From: Duganella aceris | GTDB lineage: Bacteria > Pseudomonadota > Gammaproteobacteria > Burkholderiales > Burkholderiaceae_D | Reading direction: 5' to 3' | Assembly (NCBI RefSeq): GCF_011090165.1 | Contig: NZ_JAADJT010000002.1 | Location: 1-64,000 of the forward strand | DNA: 64,000 nt | Shown: piece by piece, positions 33,096 through 43,000 of the stretch | Layout: each line of letters opens with the position of its first letter | Position numbering within the stretch: the first letter of the stretch is position 1 | Program-made: the position numbers and the translations under genes | The notes under the pieces: model-generated | Database searches by the model: none | Seen by the model: the letters and a program-made list of their open reading frames with translations, nothing else | Told to the model about the DNA's origin: nothing

Positions 33096-35357
33096 TTAGG
33101 CCAGGGGCGCGCCGCATTCGGCGCAGAATTTGTCTTCCGGATGGCCCGCCCGGGCCGGATGGCCATTCGGGCAGCGCCGCACGGCGCCAACCGCCGGCGC
33201 GTGATGGTGATGCACCGGCGCGCCCGCCTGCGCCACGCCGACGCCCAACTGGCTTTGCGTGGTCAGCGCGCTGGCGCTGGCCGAGTTCTGCACATTCAGC
33301 AGATCGAGCTGATGGCGGCGATCCTTGTCCAGCTCCGTGTCGCGGTGCGCGCGCTCGTCCAGCACGCGTTCATGCGCCAGGCGCGCCGCTTCGGCCGGCG
33401 TCACGCCGTGTTCCGCCGCGACCACCTGCGACAGCGCCTGGATCTGCTCGGCCGTCATGCCGCCCTGGATTTGCAGCTTCATGATCTGTTCCACCGCCGC
33501 CACGTTCGACGGCGCGGCGACGGCGGCGATGGCCATGTCGCTCAGACGACCGATGGTCTCCATGCGGCGGATCTCGTGGTCCTGCTGCGATTGCTGGACG
33601 TTGAAGGCGGCGGCGCGCTCCTGCTCGAACTTCTTCAACTCGCGCTGCCAGGCCGCTTCCTGCTCCTGCTGCTTGAGAATCTGGCGCTGCTCGTCGATGG
33701 CCAGTTGATCCAGCATGGCCTGCTTGTTGTTGGCCTGGTTCTGCCGCGCGTGGATGCCGTCGGCTTCGATGGTGCGCAACAGCTTCTCGTACTGGGCGAT
33801 GGAATCGGCCTGCGCGCCGGTGCGCTTGAGGTCCTCGATCTTTTGATTGATCTCGGCCACCTGCACCGCGTTGGACGCATCCTTGACCGCGTCGCCACGC
33901 AGCAGATCGCGCTGGCGGGCCAAGGCCAGCTGATCTTCCCATTCCTGCACGCGCTCGGCCTCGCGGCGCTGCGCCGCGCTGGCCAGCGTCATCCCCTGGA
34001 TGCGGGTCGCGTGGGCTTCGTGCTCGATCTGCAGCTCGCGCGCCTTCTCGTCCTTTTCCTGCTGGCGCAGTGCGGTGAGTTCGTTGCGGCGGTGCGATTC
34101 GTCCTCGATCAGCAAGGCTTGCGCGATCTGGCTTTCAATCGATTGCTGGCGCAGCTGATGCGAGAAGCGCTGCTGCGCCAACTGGCGCTGCTCGGCGGCG
34201 GTCTGCTGCAGCACTTCCAGGTCGGTACGCATCTTGATCTGCGCCAGATGACGCACGTGGTCCCAGTCGGCCTGCTCGCCGAGTCGATGCGCCTTGTTCC
34301 TGGCCAGTTCGTGTTCCAGGTCGGCCAGCAAGGTGCCGGCGCCTTTGTCCACCGCGACCTTGCGGGTTTTCGATTCCATGATGCGGCTGTACAGGTCCAC
34401 CTCGCGCGCGCGCAGCGCTTGCACGCGTTCGGATTCCTTCAGCGTCAGCTCGGCCTTCTGGACGCTGGCATCCTGGCGCAGTTCGGCGCGGCGGAAGTCG
34501 GTGCGCATCTTCTGTTCTTCGCGCGAGATGGCCTGCCATTCTTCCTCGTCGTAGATCTGGTCCAGCTGCTTGACGTGCTCCAGTTGCACATGGCGTTCGT
34601 CGGCGACCAGCCACAGGGTGCCGATGCGTTCGCGGTTGTGGTCGAATTTGTCGTGACGCAGGGCGGCGGTTTCCACCCGGTCCACCGCCAGGCCATAGGT
34701 GGCGAGCCGCAGCTTGAGCGCCGCTTGCAGGCGTTCGTCCAGTTGCAGGCGCAAGTCGGCGTTGTGCGCCATGTCGCGTATCGAACGGCTGCCGACGAAT
34801 TCGGCGGCCAGCTGGCGCACCGATGGTTCCAGCAGGTCGTGCAGATGCAGGGTGCTGACCACGCCGGGCACGGTCATGAAATGCTGCGCGAAGGCCGGCA
34901 CGTTTTCAATGCGCAGGGCGACCGTGAAGCGGGCCGATATCTTCAGATGCTCCGCCGTATGCAGGTCGCTGAAGCTGAACTCCACCGGCAGCGGTGCGCT
35001 GCGGGTGATCAGGATCTCGGCGTTCTGGTTGCGCAGCAGGTGGTTCAGGCGGGTGAAAAAGCCTTCGATCTCGTACTCGCCCTGCGGCACTTCGGTGGCC
35101 TTGTCGGCTTGCAGAATATAGGCGCGCGCGGTGGCGGGCACGCGCAGCGTCTTGGTGAAGATGCCGGACAAGGTGCTGACGCCGAAATAGACCGCCAGTT
35201 CGTCGTCGCCGGGTATCCAGCGGTTGTCGCGCAGCACCGGCTCGTTGCGCGGTGCGCCCAAGGTCAAACCGCAGTGCTTGCAGTAGCCCGACTCGCCGTC
35301 GTTTTTGTGCTCGCACCGCGGGCATTTAACGCCGCCAAAACCAAACTTTTGGAACAT
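33096..35357 (-). CDS. Zinc-ribbon/SPFH-like protein with very long coiled coil
   Basis: 753 aa. N-terminal zinc ribbon with Cys12, Cys15, Cys26 and Cys29. Residues about 50-250 resemble an SPFH/band-7 (stomatin, virion-core-like) domain: ISARFTVALRIENVPAFAQHFM, LRLATYGLAVDRVETAALRHD. About 260-640 is an almost uninterrupted Gln/Glu/Arg/Ala coiled coil. The C-terminus holds a His cluster (VHHHHAP) and a second zinc ribbon (CPNGHPARAG ... FCAECGAPLA). No transmembrane helix is seen, so it would be a peripheral scaffold. It lies 33 bp upstream of the kinase-FGE gene. It is plausibly a filament-forming scaffold and kinase substrate. Confidence 0.8.
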   Translation of the reverse strand: MFQKFGFGGVKCPRCEHKNDGESGYCKHCGLTLGAPRNEPVLRDNRWIPGDDELAVYFGVSTLSGIFTKTLRVPATARAYILQADKATEVPQGEYEIEGFFTRLNHLLRNQNAEILITRSAPLPVEFSFSDLHTAEHLKISARFTVALRIENVPAFAQHFMTVPGVVSTLHLHDLLEPSVRQLAAEFVGSRSIRDMAHNADLRLQLDERLQAALKLRLATYGLAVDRVETAALRHDKFDHNRERIGTLWLVADERHVQLEHVKQLDQIYDEEEWQAISREEQKMRTDFRRAELRQDASVQKAELTLKESERVQALRAREVDLYSRIMESKTRKVAVDKGAGTLLADLEHELARNKAHRLGEQADWDHVRHLAQIKMRTDLEVLQQTAAEQRQLAQQRFSHQLRQQSIESQIAQALLIEDESHRRNELTALRQQEKDEKARELQIEHEAHATRIQGMTLASAAQRREAERVQEWEDQLALARQRDLLRGDAVKDASNAVQVAEINQKIEDLKRTGAQADSIAQYEKLLRTIEADGIHARQNQANNKQAMLDQLAIDEQRQILKQQEQEAAWQRELKKFEQERAAAFNVQQSQQDHEIRRMETIGRLSDMAIAAVAAPSNVAAVEQIMKLQIQGGMTAEQIQALSQVVAAEHGVTPAEAARLAHERVLDERAHRDTELDKDRRHQLDLLNVQNSASASALTTQSQLGVGVAQAGAPVHHHHAPAVGAVRRCPNGHPARAGHPEDKFCAECGAPLA

Positions 35358-35456
35358 GTCAGACTCCTTCTTCGATTCATCTTCCGGGCCGCCCTGCGAT
35401 CAGCCGATTTTAGCAGGGCACGCCGGTTTCATTCTTGCGCACGATTCAGCGCCGCT

Positions 35457-36512
35457 TCAAATCATGCCGATCCGGTCGATGCAGGCCATGCTGGCGCCCT
35501 TCCGGCGCATCTCGGCCGTGAATCCGGGCGGCAACTCGTCCTGCCAGGCCTTGGGCAGCAGCACCCGGTCGCCGGGGTTGACTTGTTTTAGTATTAATTC
35601 CAGCTTCGGTTCGCGGCCGTCGACGGTATCGACCCGGCCGGCGTGCCAGGCCGTCGAGCAGCCGGTGGCGATGATGCGGCCGCGCGGTACGAACTCCCTG
35701 CCGCGCGCGAGGCGGTCGGCCATCACCAGCGCCAGTTGGTAGGAGCCGCCCTGGAAGCGCGGCTGGCCGAAGCGCACCACGCTGCGCCAGCGGCCCAGTC
35801 CCTTGCCGTCGAAGTGGCGGGCGCCGGCCAGCGTCTGCCGCACTTCCTGCTGGACGGTGAGGTCCAGGCCCGGTGCGGCGATGGTGTCTTCTTCGCTGTT
35901 GGCGGCGGCGGTGTGGGTGGCGTTGGCCGATTCGTTGACCGTTACGGGATCGGCTTCAATCGGGAACACGCTGACTTCGACCCAGCCCAGGCTGTCGTTG
36001 ATGCCGCCGCTGTGCAGCGGGAACCAGGTGCGCACGGTGGACACGGAGGCCGAAGGGTCGGCGTGGCCGCTCAGCGCGCCGAGGTGGGTAATCAGCAGCG
36101 CTTCGGAGGTCGGGGGGGCGGTGTTCAATTCGCCGTCGACGCGGCCGAGGTGCCAGGCGTCGGAGCGGCCTTGCGCGTACAACGGCTTGCGTGGGATGGC
36201 TTGCAGGCCGCGCACCATGCGGTCGGCCATGACGGCGGCGAATTCCCATTCGCGGTCTTCGATCGGCGGGGTGATGTCCATGCTGAGGACGACCTGGTCG
36301 CGGCTGTCGAAGCGGACTTCGGTGTGGCGTGCGAGGCGGACCACTTCCTGCATCCGTTCGGCGATGGCCGGGGCGCCGGGCACTGTGCATTTGACGTCGG
36401 CGCGGTTGGCGCGCGGGCGACGGCTGGCGGTGATGGTGAGGATGCGGCCGTCGGCCAGGATGCAGCGGCATTCGGCGTTGGTCGGCACGGCGGTGATCGA
36501 GAGTGTGGTCAT
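35457..36512 (-). CDS. Unknown protein with two tandem, possibly Lon-protease-like (S16 fold) repeats
   Basis: 351 aa from ATG 36512, fixed by a 4-bp ATGA overlap with the upstream gene (its stop is at 36509). The open frame continues upstream to 37805 without coding character. An internal duplication is plain: AAVMADRMVRGLQAIPRKPL ... GRSDAWHLGRVDG recurs as ALVMADRLARGREFVPRGRI ... GCSTAWHAGRVDT about 150 residues later. The second copy runs GGSYQLALVMADRL ... RIIATG ... GRV ... PGDRVLLPKAWQDELP, which has the element order of the Lon proteolytic domain. No ATPase is attached and catalysis is doubtful. It is a cytoplasmic member of the PBP/kinase operon. Confidence 0.75.
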   Translation of the reverse strand: MTTLSITAVPTNAECRCILADGRILTITASRRPRANRADVKCTVPGAPAIAERMQEVVRLARHTEVRFDSRDQVVLSMDITPPIEDREWEFAAVMADRMVRGLQAIPRKPLYAQGRSDAWHLGRVDGELNTAPPTSEALLITHLGALSGHADPSASVSTVRTWFPLHSGGINDSLGWVEVSVFPIEADPVTVNESANATHTAAANSEEDTIAAPGLDLTVQQEVRQTLAGARHFDGKGLGRWRSVVRFGQPRFQGGSYQLALVMADRLARGREFVPRGRIIATGCSTAWHAGRVDTVDGREPKLELILKQVNPGDRVLLPKAWQDELPPGFTAEMRRKGASMACIDRIGMI

Positions 36513-37996
36513 AGCGATGGTTCCGTGCGGGGGAGGTGTGGCTGGCGGCGCAGCGACAGGCCGGTTTCGAGGTTGGCGCAGATGCGGTCGGCTTCGTCGA
36601 GCAGGTGGGGCCATTGTTCCGGGTCCGCCAGCTGAAGACGGGCTAGCAGGGACCAGGCTTCGTCCAGCGCGGCTTGGGCGGTCAGGGTTTGGGCGGCGCG
36701 GCGGGTTTGGTCTTCCGCCGCCAGTGGCTGGTCGGGGGCGGCCCAGGCCAGCGCGGGCATGGTGTTGATGTTCAGGGTGGCCATGCCGAGGCGCAGCAAC
36801 AGGGCTTGGTGCTGTTGGAAGGTCGGCAGGCCGGCTGGCAGGATAAGCAGCCGCAGCTCGCTGCTCAGGGCCGGCAGTTCGAGGAACAGGCGGCGCAGCG
36901 CGCGGGCGTCTTGCTGCGCGGTGGACAGTGGCGCCGCGGACGACGGCGGCGAACCAGCGCCGTGCAGCGCGGCGACAGCGGGCAGCGGCGCAGCGGCGGA
37001 CGGCGCTGCTGCTGCGGCGGCGACGTCGGGTGGCGACGCGGCGGCGGACGGCGGCGCAGCTGCGGCGGCGACGGCGAGCAGCGGCGTGGTGGCGGTCAGC
37101 GATGCGGCAGCTAGCGCCGAAACGACAGTCCCCAACGGTGCGGCATCGAGCGGCGGCACGGTCCCCAGCGGTGCAGCGGCAAAGGATGTCGGCACGGCGG
37201 CAGACACCGGCGTTGCTGCGGCAGGTGGCAGCGGGCCGGAAAGCGTGTGAGTCGCGGCGGCGAGCGCGAACTCGCCAGCGGCAGAGGAAGGCGTGGCGAC
37301 GCGCACGGGCGCGCCGGCGGCGGAGGAGACGATGGCTCGCTCGGCGGCGGGCGGTGCGGCGGCGGTGGTGGCCGCTTTGGCGGCGCTGGCCGCGATGGCT
37401 GCCGCTTCGGCTTCGGCTGCCCGTTGGGCGCGTGTTTTCAGCACGTCGGCGAAGTCCACCCGCTCGCCCAGATCGACCGGCACGCAGTCGTCGACCGTGA
37501 CGCCATAGCGCGTGTACATCAGCTGATTCAAACCAGCGCGGAAAGCGTGCCATTCTTCCAGCGACGTGCATGGCGGCAGTTCCAGCGCGCCCTGCGCCAA
37601 TTCCGCCTGGAGCGCCATCTCGACCGCCGCGCCAAAATCGGCCAGCGCCAGGCGCCCCGCCGTCTCGCTGTACAAATACAAATCGAAGCGCTGCTGCGAC
37701 ACGCGCGGATTGGCCGCATCGATCACGAAGCGCAACCGCAGCCCCCACTCCGGCGCGGCGATGAACGGCACCAAATCCACCGAGTACGGCCCCGGATGAA
37801 AACAAAACACCGACTCACCCTGCTCGCCAACCACCTTCCCCGCAGCCGCACGCCGCGCATGCCCGGCCGCGTTGAAGACCACCACCGTGCTATGCGCCGG
37901 CGCGACATCCCCCTGATCCAGCCGAAGCGCGATCAGATCGACTCCCAAGCCGCCGGTATCGGTGGCCTGTTTGCGGCGCCGGGTGAACAATCCCAT
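36509..37996 (-). CDS. Unknown protein, N- and C-terminal domains joined by a long Ala/Pro linker
   Basis: 495 aa. The first ~185 residues form a beta-rich domain (GVDLIALRLDQGDVAPAHSTVVVFN, GESVFCFHPGPYSVDLVPFIAAPEW, RFDLYLYSETAGRLALADFG) whose strand pattern resembles the start of SPFH proteins. Residues about 195-345 are Ala/Pro/Ser/Thr low complexity, and the last ~130 are helical (DARALRRLFLELPAL ... AALDEAWSLLARLQLADPEQW). No signal peptide or transmembrane segment. It starts 3 bp after the stop of the 208-aa gene and overlaps the next gene by 4 bp, so it belongs to the operon. I do not recognise the family. Confidence 0.72.
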   Translation of the reverse strand: MGLFTRRRKQATDTGGLGVDLIALRLDQGDVAPAHSTVVVFNAAGHARRAAAGKVVGEQGESVFCFHPGPYSVDLVPFIAAPEWGLRLRFVIDAANPRVSQQRFDLYLYSETAGRLALADFGAAVEMALQAELAQGALELPPCTSLEEWHAFRAGLNQLMYTRYGVTVDDCVPVDLGERVDFADVLKTRAQRAAEAEAAAIAASAAKAATTAAAPPAAERAIVSSAAGAPVRVATPSSAAGEFALAAATHTLSGPLPPAAATPVSAAVPTSFAAAPLGTVPPLDAAPLGTVVSALAAASLTATTPLLAVAAAAAPPSAAASPPDVAAAAAAPSAAAPLPAVAALHGAGSPPSSAAPLSTAQQDARALRRLFLELPALSSELRLLILPAGLPTFQQHQALLLRLGMATLNINTMPALAWAAPDQPLAAEDQTRRAAQTLTAQAALDEAWSLLARLQLADPEQWPHLLDEADRICANLETGLSLRRQPHLPRTEPSL

Positions 37997-37999
37997 AAT

Positions 38000-38626
38000 C
38001 TAGGACACCACCGGCTCGACGGCAAAGCCGGCGCCATACAGCTGGAAGTGCTCCGCAGGCGCATTGGCGAAGGGCCACGCGCGTTCACACTCGCCGTCCG
38101 CATCAAGACGGCCCTGCAACACGATCGCGCCACCGCCGTCAATCACCCGCAACTGCGGCTGCCCGCTCAACAGACGCGCCGCGAACGGCGCCTCCACCGA
38201 CAAACTCAGGATCACCTGCCAGCCCCCGCCCTGCGGCAGGAAATGCAAAGTCCAGAAACCATCATCGGTCAGCAGCGACTCCAGCGCCGTCGCCGTGGCG
38301 GCAGCGCGCAGCATGCCCCGGCTGCCGGTCCACACCGGATCGTTGGCCGCCGCGTGCGCGTGCGGCCGCGCCGCCGCATGGCGCTCCAGCGACAGCCGGC
38401 GGAAACGGCGCAGCGTCAACGGCGACGCCGACAGCGCCTGGCGCTCGTTCGGCGTCAGCACGCGCGTGCCATCCAGCGCCGCAAGCAGCGTGGCGTCGGC
38501 CAGCATCAGGCGATCGCCCGGCACGGCGCGGGCCAGCAACGCGCGTTCGCGCAAGCGCGCATCCAAGGCATCCAGCGCATTCGCGCCTTGCTCATCTTGT
38601 GCTGATTTCAATTCGTTCTCCTTCAT
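38000..38626 (-). CDS. Unknown 208-aa protein of the PBP/kinase operon
   Basis: ATG 38626 overlaps the stop of the upstream gene (38623-38626). The N-terminal half is helical and Ala/Leu/Arg-rich (ALDALDARLRERALLARAVPG, LTLRRFRRLSLERHAAA). The C-terminal half is beta-rich (FWTLHFLPQGGGWQVILSL, GQPQLRVIDGGGAIVLQGRLD). No signal peptide, membrane helix, Cys pair or catalytic motif was seen. It may be a cytoplasmic structural or adaptor protein. The tight packing with genes on both sides is the only functional clue. Confidence 0.68.
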   Translation of the reverse strand: MKENELKSAQDEQGANALDALDARLRERALLARAVPGDRLMLADATLLAALDGTRVLTPNERQALSASPLTLRRFRRLSLERHAAARPHAHAAANDPVWTGSRGMLRAAATATALESLLTDDGFWTLHFLPQGGGWQVILSLSVEAPFAARLLSGQPQLRVIDGGGAIVLQGRLDADGECERAWPFANAPAEHFQLYGAGFAVEPVVS

Positions 38627-39936
38627 TGCGCCGACGCGGTGTTGGCCGCATACAGCTTGGCGATTGCTTCATTGCGGCGCTTGCGCAGCGTCGGCATCGA
38701 AATCTCATCCAGCGCCGCCAACTGCTGCAAGGTCGGCAGCTCGCCGGTGGCCGGGTCCAGCCAGGCGTCCGGATAAGTATCGTCGGACGCGCCCAGCAGC
38801 TTGTGGTACACCGCCAGCCGGATCGGCAGCGATTCTTCCCGCAACATGCGCAAGGTCCAACTGCCGGATTCCTGCGCCGCACGGGCCATTTCCATATAGC
38901 GGAGGGGCAGCGAAAGCGTGTCCGCGCGTTGGCACTCCGCCGCCAGCTGCGCGTCGTCGGCGCCGTCGCCCTGCTCCGCCACCGGGTCGGCCTCTTCCTC
39001 GCCTGCTTCGAATTCGTCCGGGACCGGCGCGGCGAGGATACGGTCGTCCTCCCCCGACTCGGCAACGTCGGATTCGCCGATCACGCGCCAGTAGTCTTCC
39101 AGCCACAGCACCGCCTCGCCGGCATCGCCCTGCCAGTCGTCGGCACGGTCCATATTCGACGACAGTTCCTCATAATCGCCGATTTCGGTCAACATCGCCG
39201 CAATCTTGTCCGGATTGTTTTTCAGGCTGGCGAAGCGCTTGGACCTGGTGTGCAGCGGCCCCGGTGAACCGCCGAACAATTCCTGCGTTTCGCTCCAGCG
39301 GATGATCCACTCGGCCCGGCAGCCAGAGATGGACTTCATCTGCCGCACCTCGATCGGGCTGCCGGCCAGCGGACGGCCCAATATCGCGCCGACCTGCGCG
39401 GCGTGCTGCTCCCATGCCGTGAACATGGCCGAGATCTCGCGATATGCCGTGTCCAGCATGCGATAGGTGTAGATTTTATTCGGCGAACAGTCACGGCCCG
39501 TGGCGACGATGTAGTTGTCGGCATCGACCTTGTCGCGCAGCGTGGCGAACATGTCGTTGACCTTCTTGCGCATCACGCCTTCGGCAGCGGCGTCCAGCCA
39601 GAAGGCGCCGCTGCGCGCGTGCTCGCTGGCGACGGCGGCCGCGAAGGCTTGCCAGAAAGCCGGCTGCGCCTGCAATTCGAACAGCAGGCCAAGCGACAGC
39701 TCGTAGACACTCTCGCCGTAGCTGTTGCCCTCCGCCTCGGCGCGCGCCGAGCGCGCGTTCGCGCGCAGCGCCGCCGCTACCGCATCGGTATAACTGTCGA
39801 GCAGCGGCGCGTGCTGCCCGGGGTCGAGCACCTGGTGCATCTCAATCCGCCGGAACGCCTGCAGCGAGCAGAGTCCCAGCAGCTTGCGCACTTGTTCCCA
39901 GCCGTGCTCCTGATACCGGGTTCCTGGCAAGCGCAT
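38623..39936 (-). CDS. Unknown 437-aa acidic protein of the PBP/kinase operon
   Basis: Mostly helical and soluble. Marks: QVRKLLGLCSLQAFRRIEMHQVL near the N-terminus, YELSLGLLFELQAQPAFWQAFAAA, a central NKIYTYRMLDTAYREISAMFTAWEQHAAQVG, then an acidic stretch (DVAESGEDDRILAAPVPDEFEAGEEEADP, about residues 310-340), and a C-terminal MPTLRKRRNEAIAKLYAAN helix that could bind nucleic acid. The last block (LQQLAALDEISMPTLRKRRNEAI) has a helix-turn-helix-like rhythm, but this is weak. It begins 98 bp downstream of the PBP stop and overlaps the next gene by 4 bp. I do not recognise the family. Confidence 0.68.
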   Translation of the reverse strand: MRLPGTRYQEHGWEQVRKLLGLCSLQAFRRIEMHQVLDPGQHAPLLDSYTDAVAAALRANARSARAEAEGNSYGESVYELSLGLLFELQAQPAFWQAFAAAVASEHARSGAFWLDAAAEGVMRKKVNDMFATLRDKVDADNYIVATGRDCSPNKIYTYRMLDTAYREISAMFTAWEQHAAQVGAILGRPLAGSPIEVRQMKSISGCRAEWIIRWSETQELFGGSPGPLHTRSKRFASLKNNPDKIAAMLTEIGDYEELSSNMDRADDWQGDAGEAVLWLEDYWRVIGESDVAESGEDDRILAAPVPDEFEAGEEEADPVAEQGDGADDAQLAAECQRADTLSLPLRYMEMARAAQESGSWTLRMLREESLPIRLAVYHKLLGASDDTYPDAWLDPATGELPTLQQLAALDEISMPTLRKRRNEAIAKLYAANTASAQ

Positions 39937-40034
39937 AAAGTCCTGTAAGTGATGAAAACGAAAATAAACCGCAGCATGGCGATACTACAAAATAATGCCA
40001 TAAATCGAACGATTCCATTATCCCGTTTACAAGC

Positions 40035-43000
40035 CTATTTCCCCTTCTGTTCGCGGTTCTGCGACGCCAGCGTGGACAGCATCGCCGCCACCACCGGCGC
40101 CGCATGTTCGCCGCCGGTGGTGGCCGAGTGGCTGACGAAGACCGCCATCGCCAGCCGGTGCGTCTGGCCGGGCAGGCTGCCGGCCTCCAGCCAGCCGGTG
40201 AACCAGACGGTGGCCGTGTCCTCGCCGCTGGGCGCGGTGCCGGTCTTGCCGTACAAGCCGGGACGCACGCTCGCCAGCGCCGCGCCGCCGAACGCGCCGG
40301 CGCCGGTGCCGACATCGACCACGCCTTTCATGCCGGCCCTGATGCGGTCGAGGCGGATGCCGACCGGTTTCATGGCCGGCACGACGCTGTCGTCGTGATC
40401 CAGCGTGAGCAGCATGCGCGGCGCCACCACCTTGCCCTGCCCGACCGCCGCCGAGGCCAGGGCCATTTGCAACGGCGTCACTTGCATGCGCAGGCCGATC
40501 GCCATCTGGCGCAGTTCGTGGCGGGTGTGGATCGGGTCCATGTGGGCCGGCGTGGCTTGCAGCGCGTCCCAGCTGCGCCAGTTGTAATCGGCCGGCAGCA
40601 GGCCGCCGTCCAGGCGCAGCGCCTGTTCGAAGCCGAGGCGGTGCGCGGCGGCGACGATGGGCCGCACGGCATCGAGGGCGTCGGCGTCCAGCGCTTGCAG
40701 GTCCGGGGCGCCGCCGTCGGCGCGGCCGAACAGGCTATGGTCGCTCAATTCGCTGGACCAGGCGAACCAGGTATTGAGGCTGTAGGTCAGCGCTTGCGCC
40801 AGCCCGAGCCGGCCTTCCTGCGCGCGGCGGTCCAGGCTTTGCTCGCGGTAGTTGGTGATGTGGGCCAGGCGCGGGTTCATCGGGTAGCTGGCGGCGTCGG
40901 TCTGGAAGCCGAAGCCGCGTTGCTGCGCCATGCGGTTGATGGCGGGCAGCGGCATGCCGCCTAGCAGTGCGTCGATCTGGGGATCGCTTTGGGCGGCCAT
41001 CTCCAATCCGAGGGCGCTGACCACCTTGAAGGTCGAGCCGGGGCTTTGGTGGGCGCCTCCGTCGTGCTGCAGGGCGGGCAGGCGCAGCGGGCTGCGGGCG
41101 GGACTGGTGCGGTCGAAGTCGCGTACTTCGGCCCAGTTGGCGCTGTTGACTTCTCCCGTGCCGGCGCCGGCTGCGGCCAGGATGTCGCCGGTTTCGGTGT
41201 CCAGGATCACCAGGCCGGCGTGGCGGCCGTCCGGTGCGGTTTGGCCGCCGCTGCATTTGCCGTCGGTCCAGCGGCCATGGCGCATGCCGACGCATTCCAG
41301 TACGCGTTGGCCTAGTGCTTGCAGTGGCAGGTCCAGTGTGAGCTTGGCGGTGGTGGCTTTGCCGGATGCGGGCAGGCGGGTCAGCATGCCGGCGATGCTG
41401 TTGCTGTGATCGGGGCTGATGCCGAGCAGTGGCGCGAGGCCGGCTTCGATGGCGGAGTCGCTGGGGGCGCCGTCGGACCAGAGGATGGTGCCGTTGCGGT
41501 CGGTCAGTTGCACTGGCGTCGATGTGGAGGCATTGGCGGCGGTGCGCGGCGGGCTGGTTGAGCTATCGGTCAGTGCCAGCGGGTGCCAGGCCAGGCGGCC
41601 GGCGGCGAGGCGCAGGTGGCGGTATTTTTGGTCTTCGGGTGCGTTGAAGTCCAGTGGCTGCACGTCGAGTTGCACGCTGCGCGTGCCGGCTTGCAGTGTG
41701 AGCGTTAGTTGTTGGACCTCGGCGGCGGTGGCGCAGGCGCGGCCGGTGCAGGCTGGGGCGAACTGCGCGCTGGCGCCGACGATGCCGCTGCCTACGCGGC
41801 CGGCCACCATCATTTGCATCACTTCACCGCCGGCGGCGGGGCGTGGCAGGGCCAGGTTCAGGTGCACGACGGGTCGGCTGCTTTGGTCGTCGCTCGCTTG
41901 CGGCCAGCGCGCTACGCGCGTCCATGGCTGCCAGCCCTGCGGCAGCGATGCGAACAGCCGCGAGGCGGCGACCGGCATCTGGCTGGTGGTCGCTACCATC
42001 ACCGGCGCATCGCCTGCGGCCGAAGACGCGGCACGGCTGGAAAAGGCGGGCCGCTGCGGCGTGATTGCGGCGGCCGACGGGGCGGCGCGGTCGGCGATGG
42101 CCGGCGCCGGCGGTGCGGTGCCGCCGGTCGTGGCGCTCCAGTCCAGCACCAGCCCGGCGGGCGCTTTGACGCGCCAGGCCAGCAGCCGGCGTTCGCTGTT
42201 GTAGATGTCGATCTGCTGGCGGACGTAGGCGCCGTCGGCTTGGTAGTACAAGCGCTTGAACAGCTTCTGCGTGGCGGGACCGGATTTGACCTGCTTCCAG
42301 CCGTCCAGCTCCGCGATCCGCTCCGAGGCGCCGGCGGCTTGCCATTGCGGCAGGTCGCGCGGTGCGAGTTCGATGGCGCCGGCGGCGTTCAGGCGCACCA
42401 GGCCCTTGGCTTGCAGATCCTGGAACAGCGATTGGTCCTCCAGCGCGCTCGGCGCGGCGGCCGGCACCTGGTACTGGCCAGGCGTCAGATAGGTCGCGAC
42501 GGCGCGGCCACGCGCCGGGAATGCCGTCACCAGCGCGGGAGACGAGGCAGCCGGTCCAAAGCCGTCGGGCGCGACCCGGGCGTAGGCGGCGGTAGCGGTC
42601 GCGGCTCCGGAAGCGAGGGCGGCGACAGTCGTGGCGGCGGTCGCGGCTCCGGAAGCGGGGGCGGCGACAGTGGCGTTGGGGGCGAGCGTCGCGGACGCAG
42701 GGCCGGAGGTGGCTACGGTGGCGGCGGGGAGCGTGGCGCCGAGAGCGGCCGCGTTGGCGATGGTCGTCGGCGCGGCCGCGCGGTACATTTGCACCACCAA
42801 TTCGCCGCCTTGCGGGCACATGACGTTGGCGCGGCGTTCGATGCGCAGCGCGGAGGCGGCGCCCCACAACAGCCAACCCTGCTGGCGCATCGCGACCTGG
42901 CCGCTCGCGCCCTGCTCGATCTGGCCGAAGCTGGCGTCGCTCAGCCAGCGTACGTCGGCTTGCGCGCTGCGCCAGCTCAGTTGCAGCGGTTCGCTCATCG

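Noticed and set aside
30948..35591. Plus-strand open frames of 690 and 816 aa opposite the kinase-FGE and SPFH genes
   Set aside because: Antisense shadows; the minus-strand proteins carry complete kinase and zinc-ribbon motifs.
35457..37805. 782-aa version of the 351-aa gene
   Set aside because: The upstream part is Arg/Ala low-complexity shadow of the overlapping 495-aa gene; the 4-bp ATGA overlap supports the shorter start at 36512.
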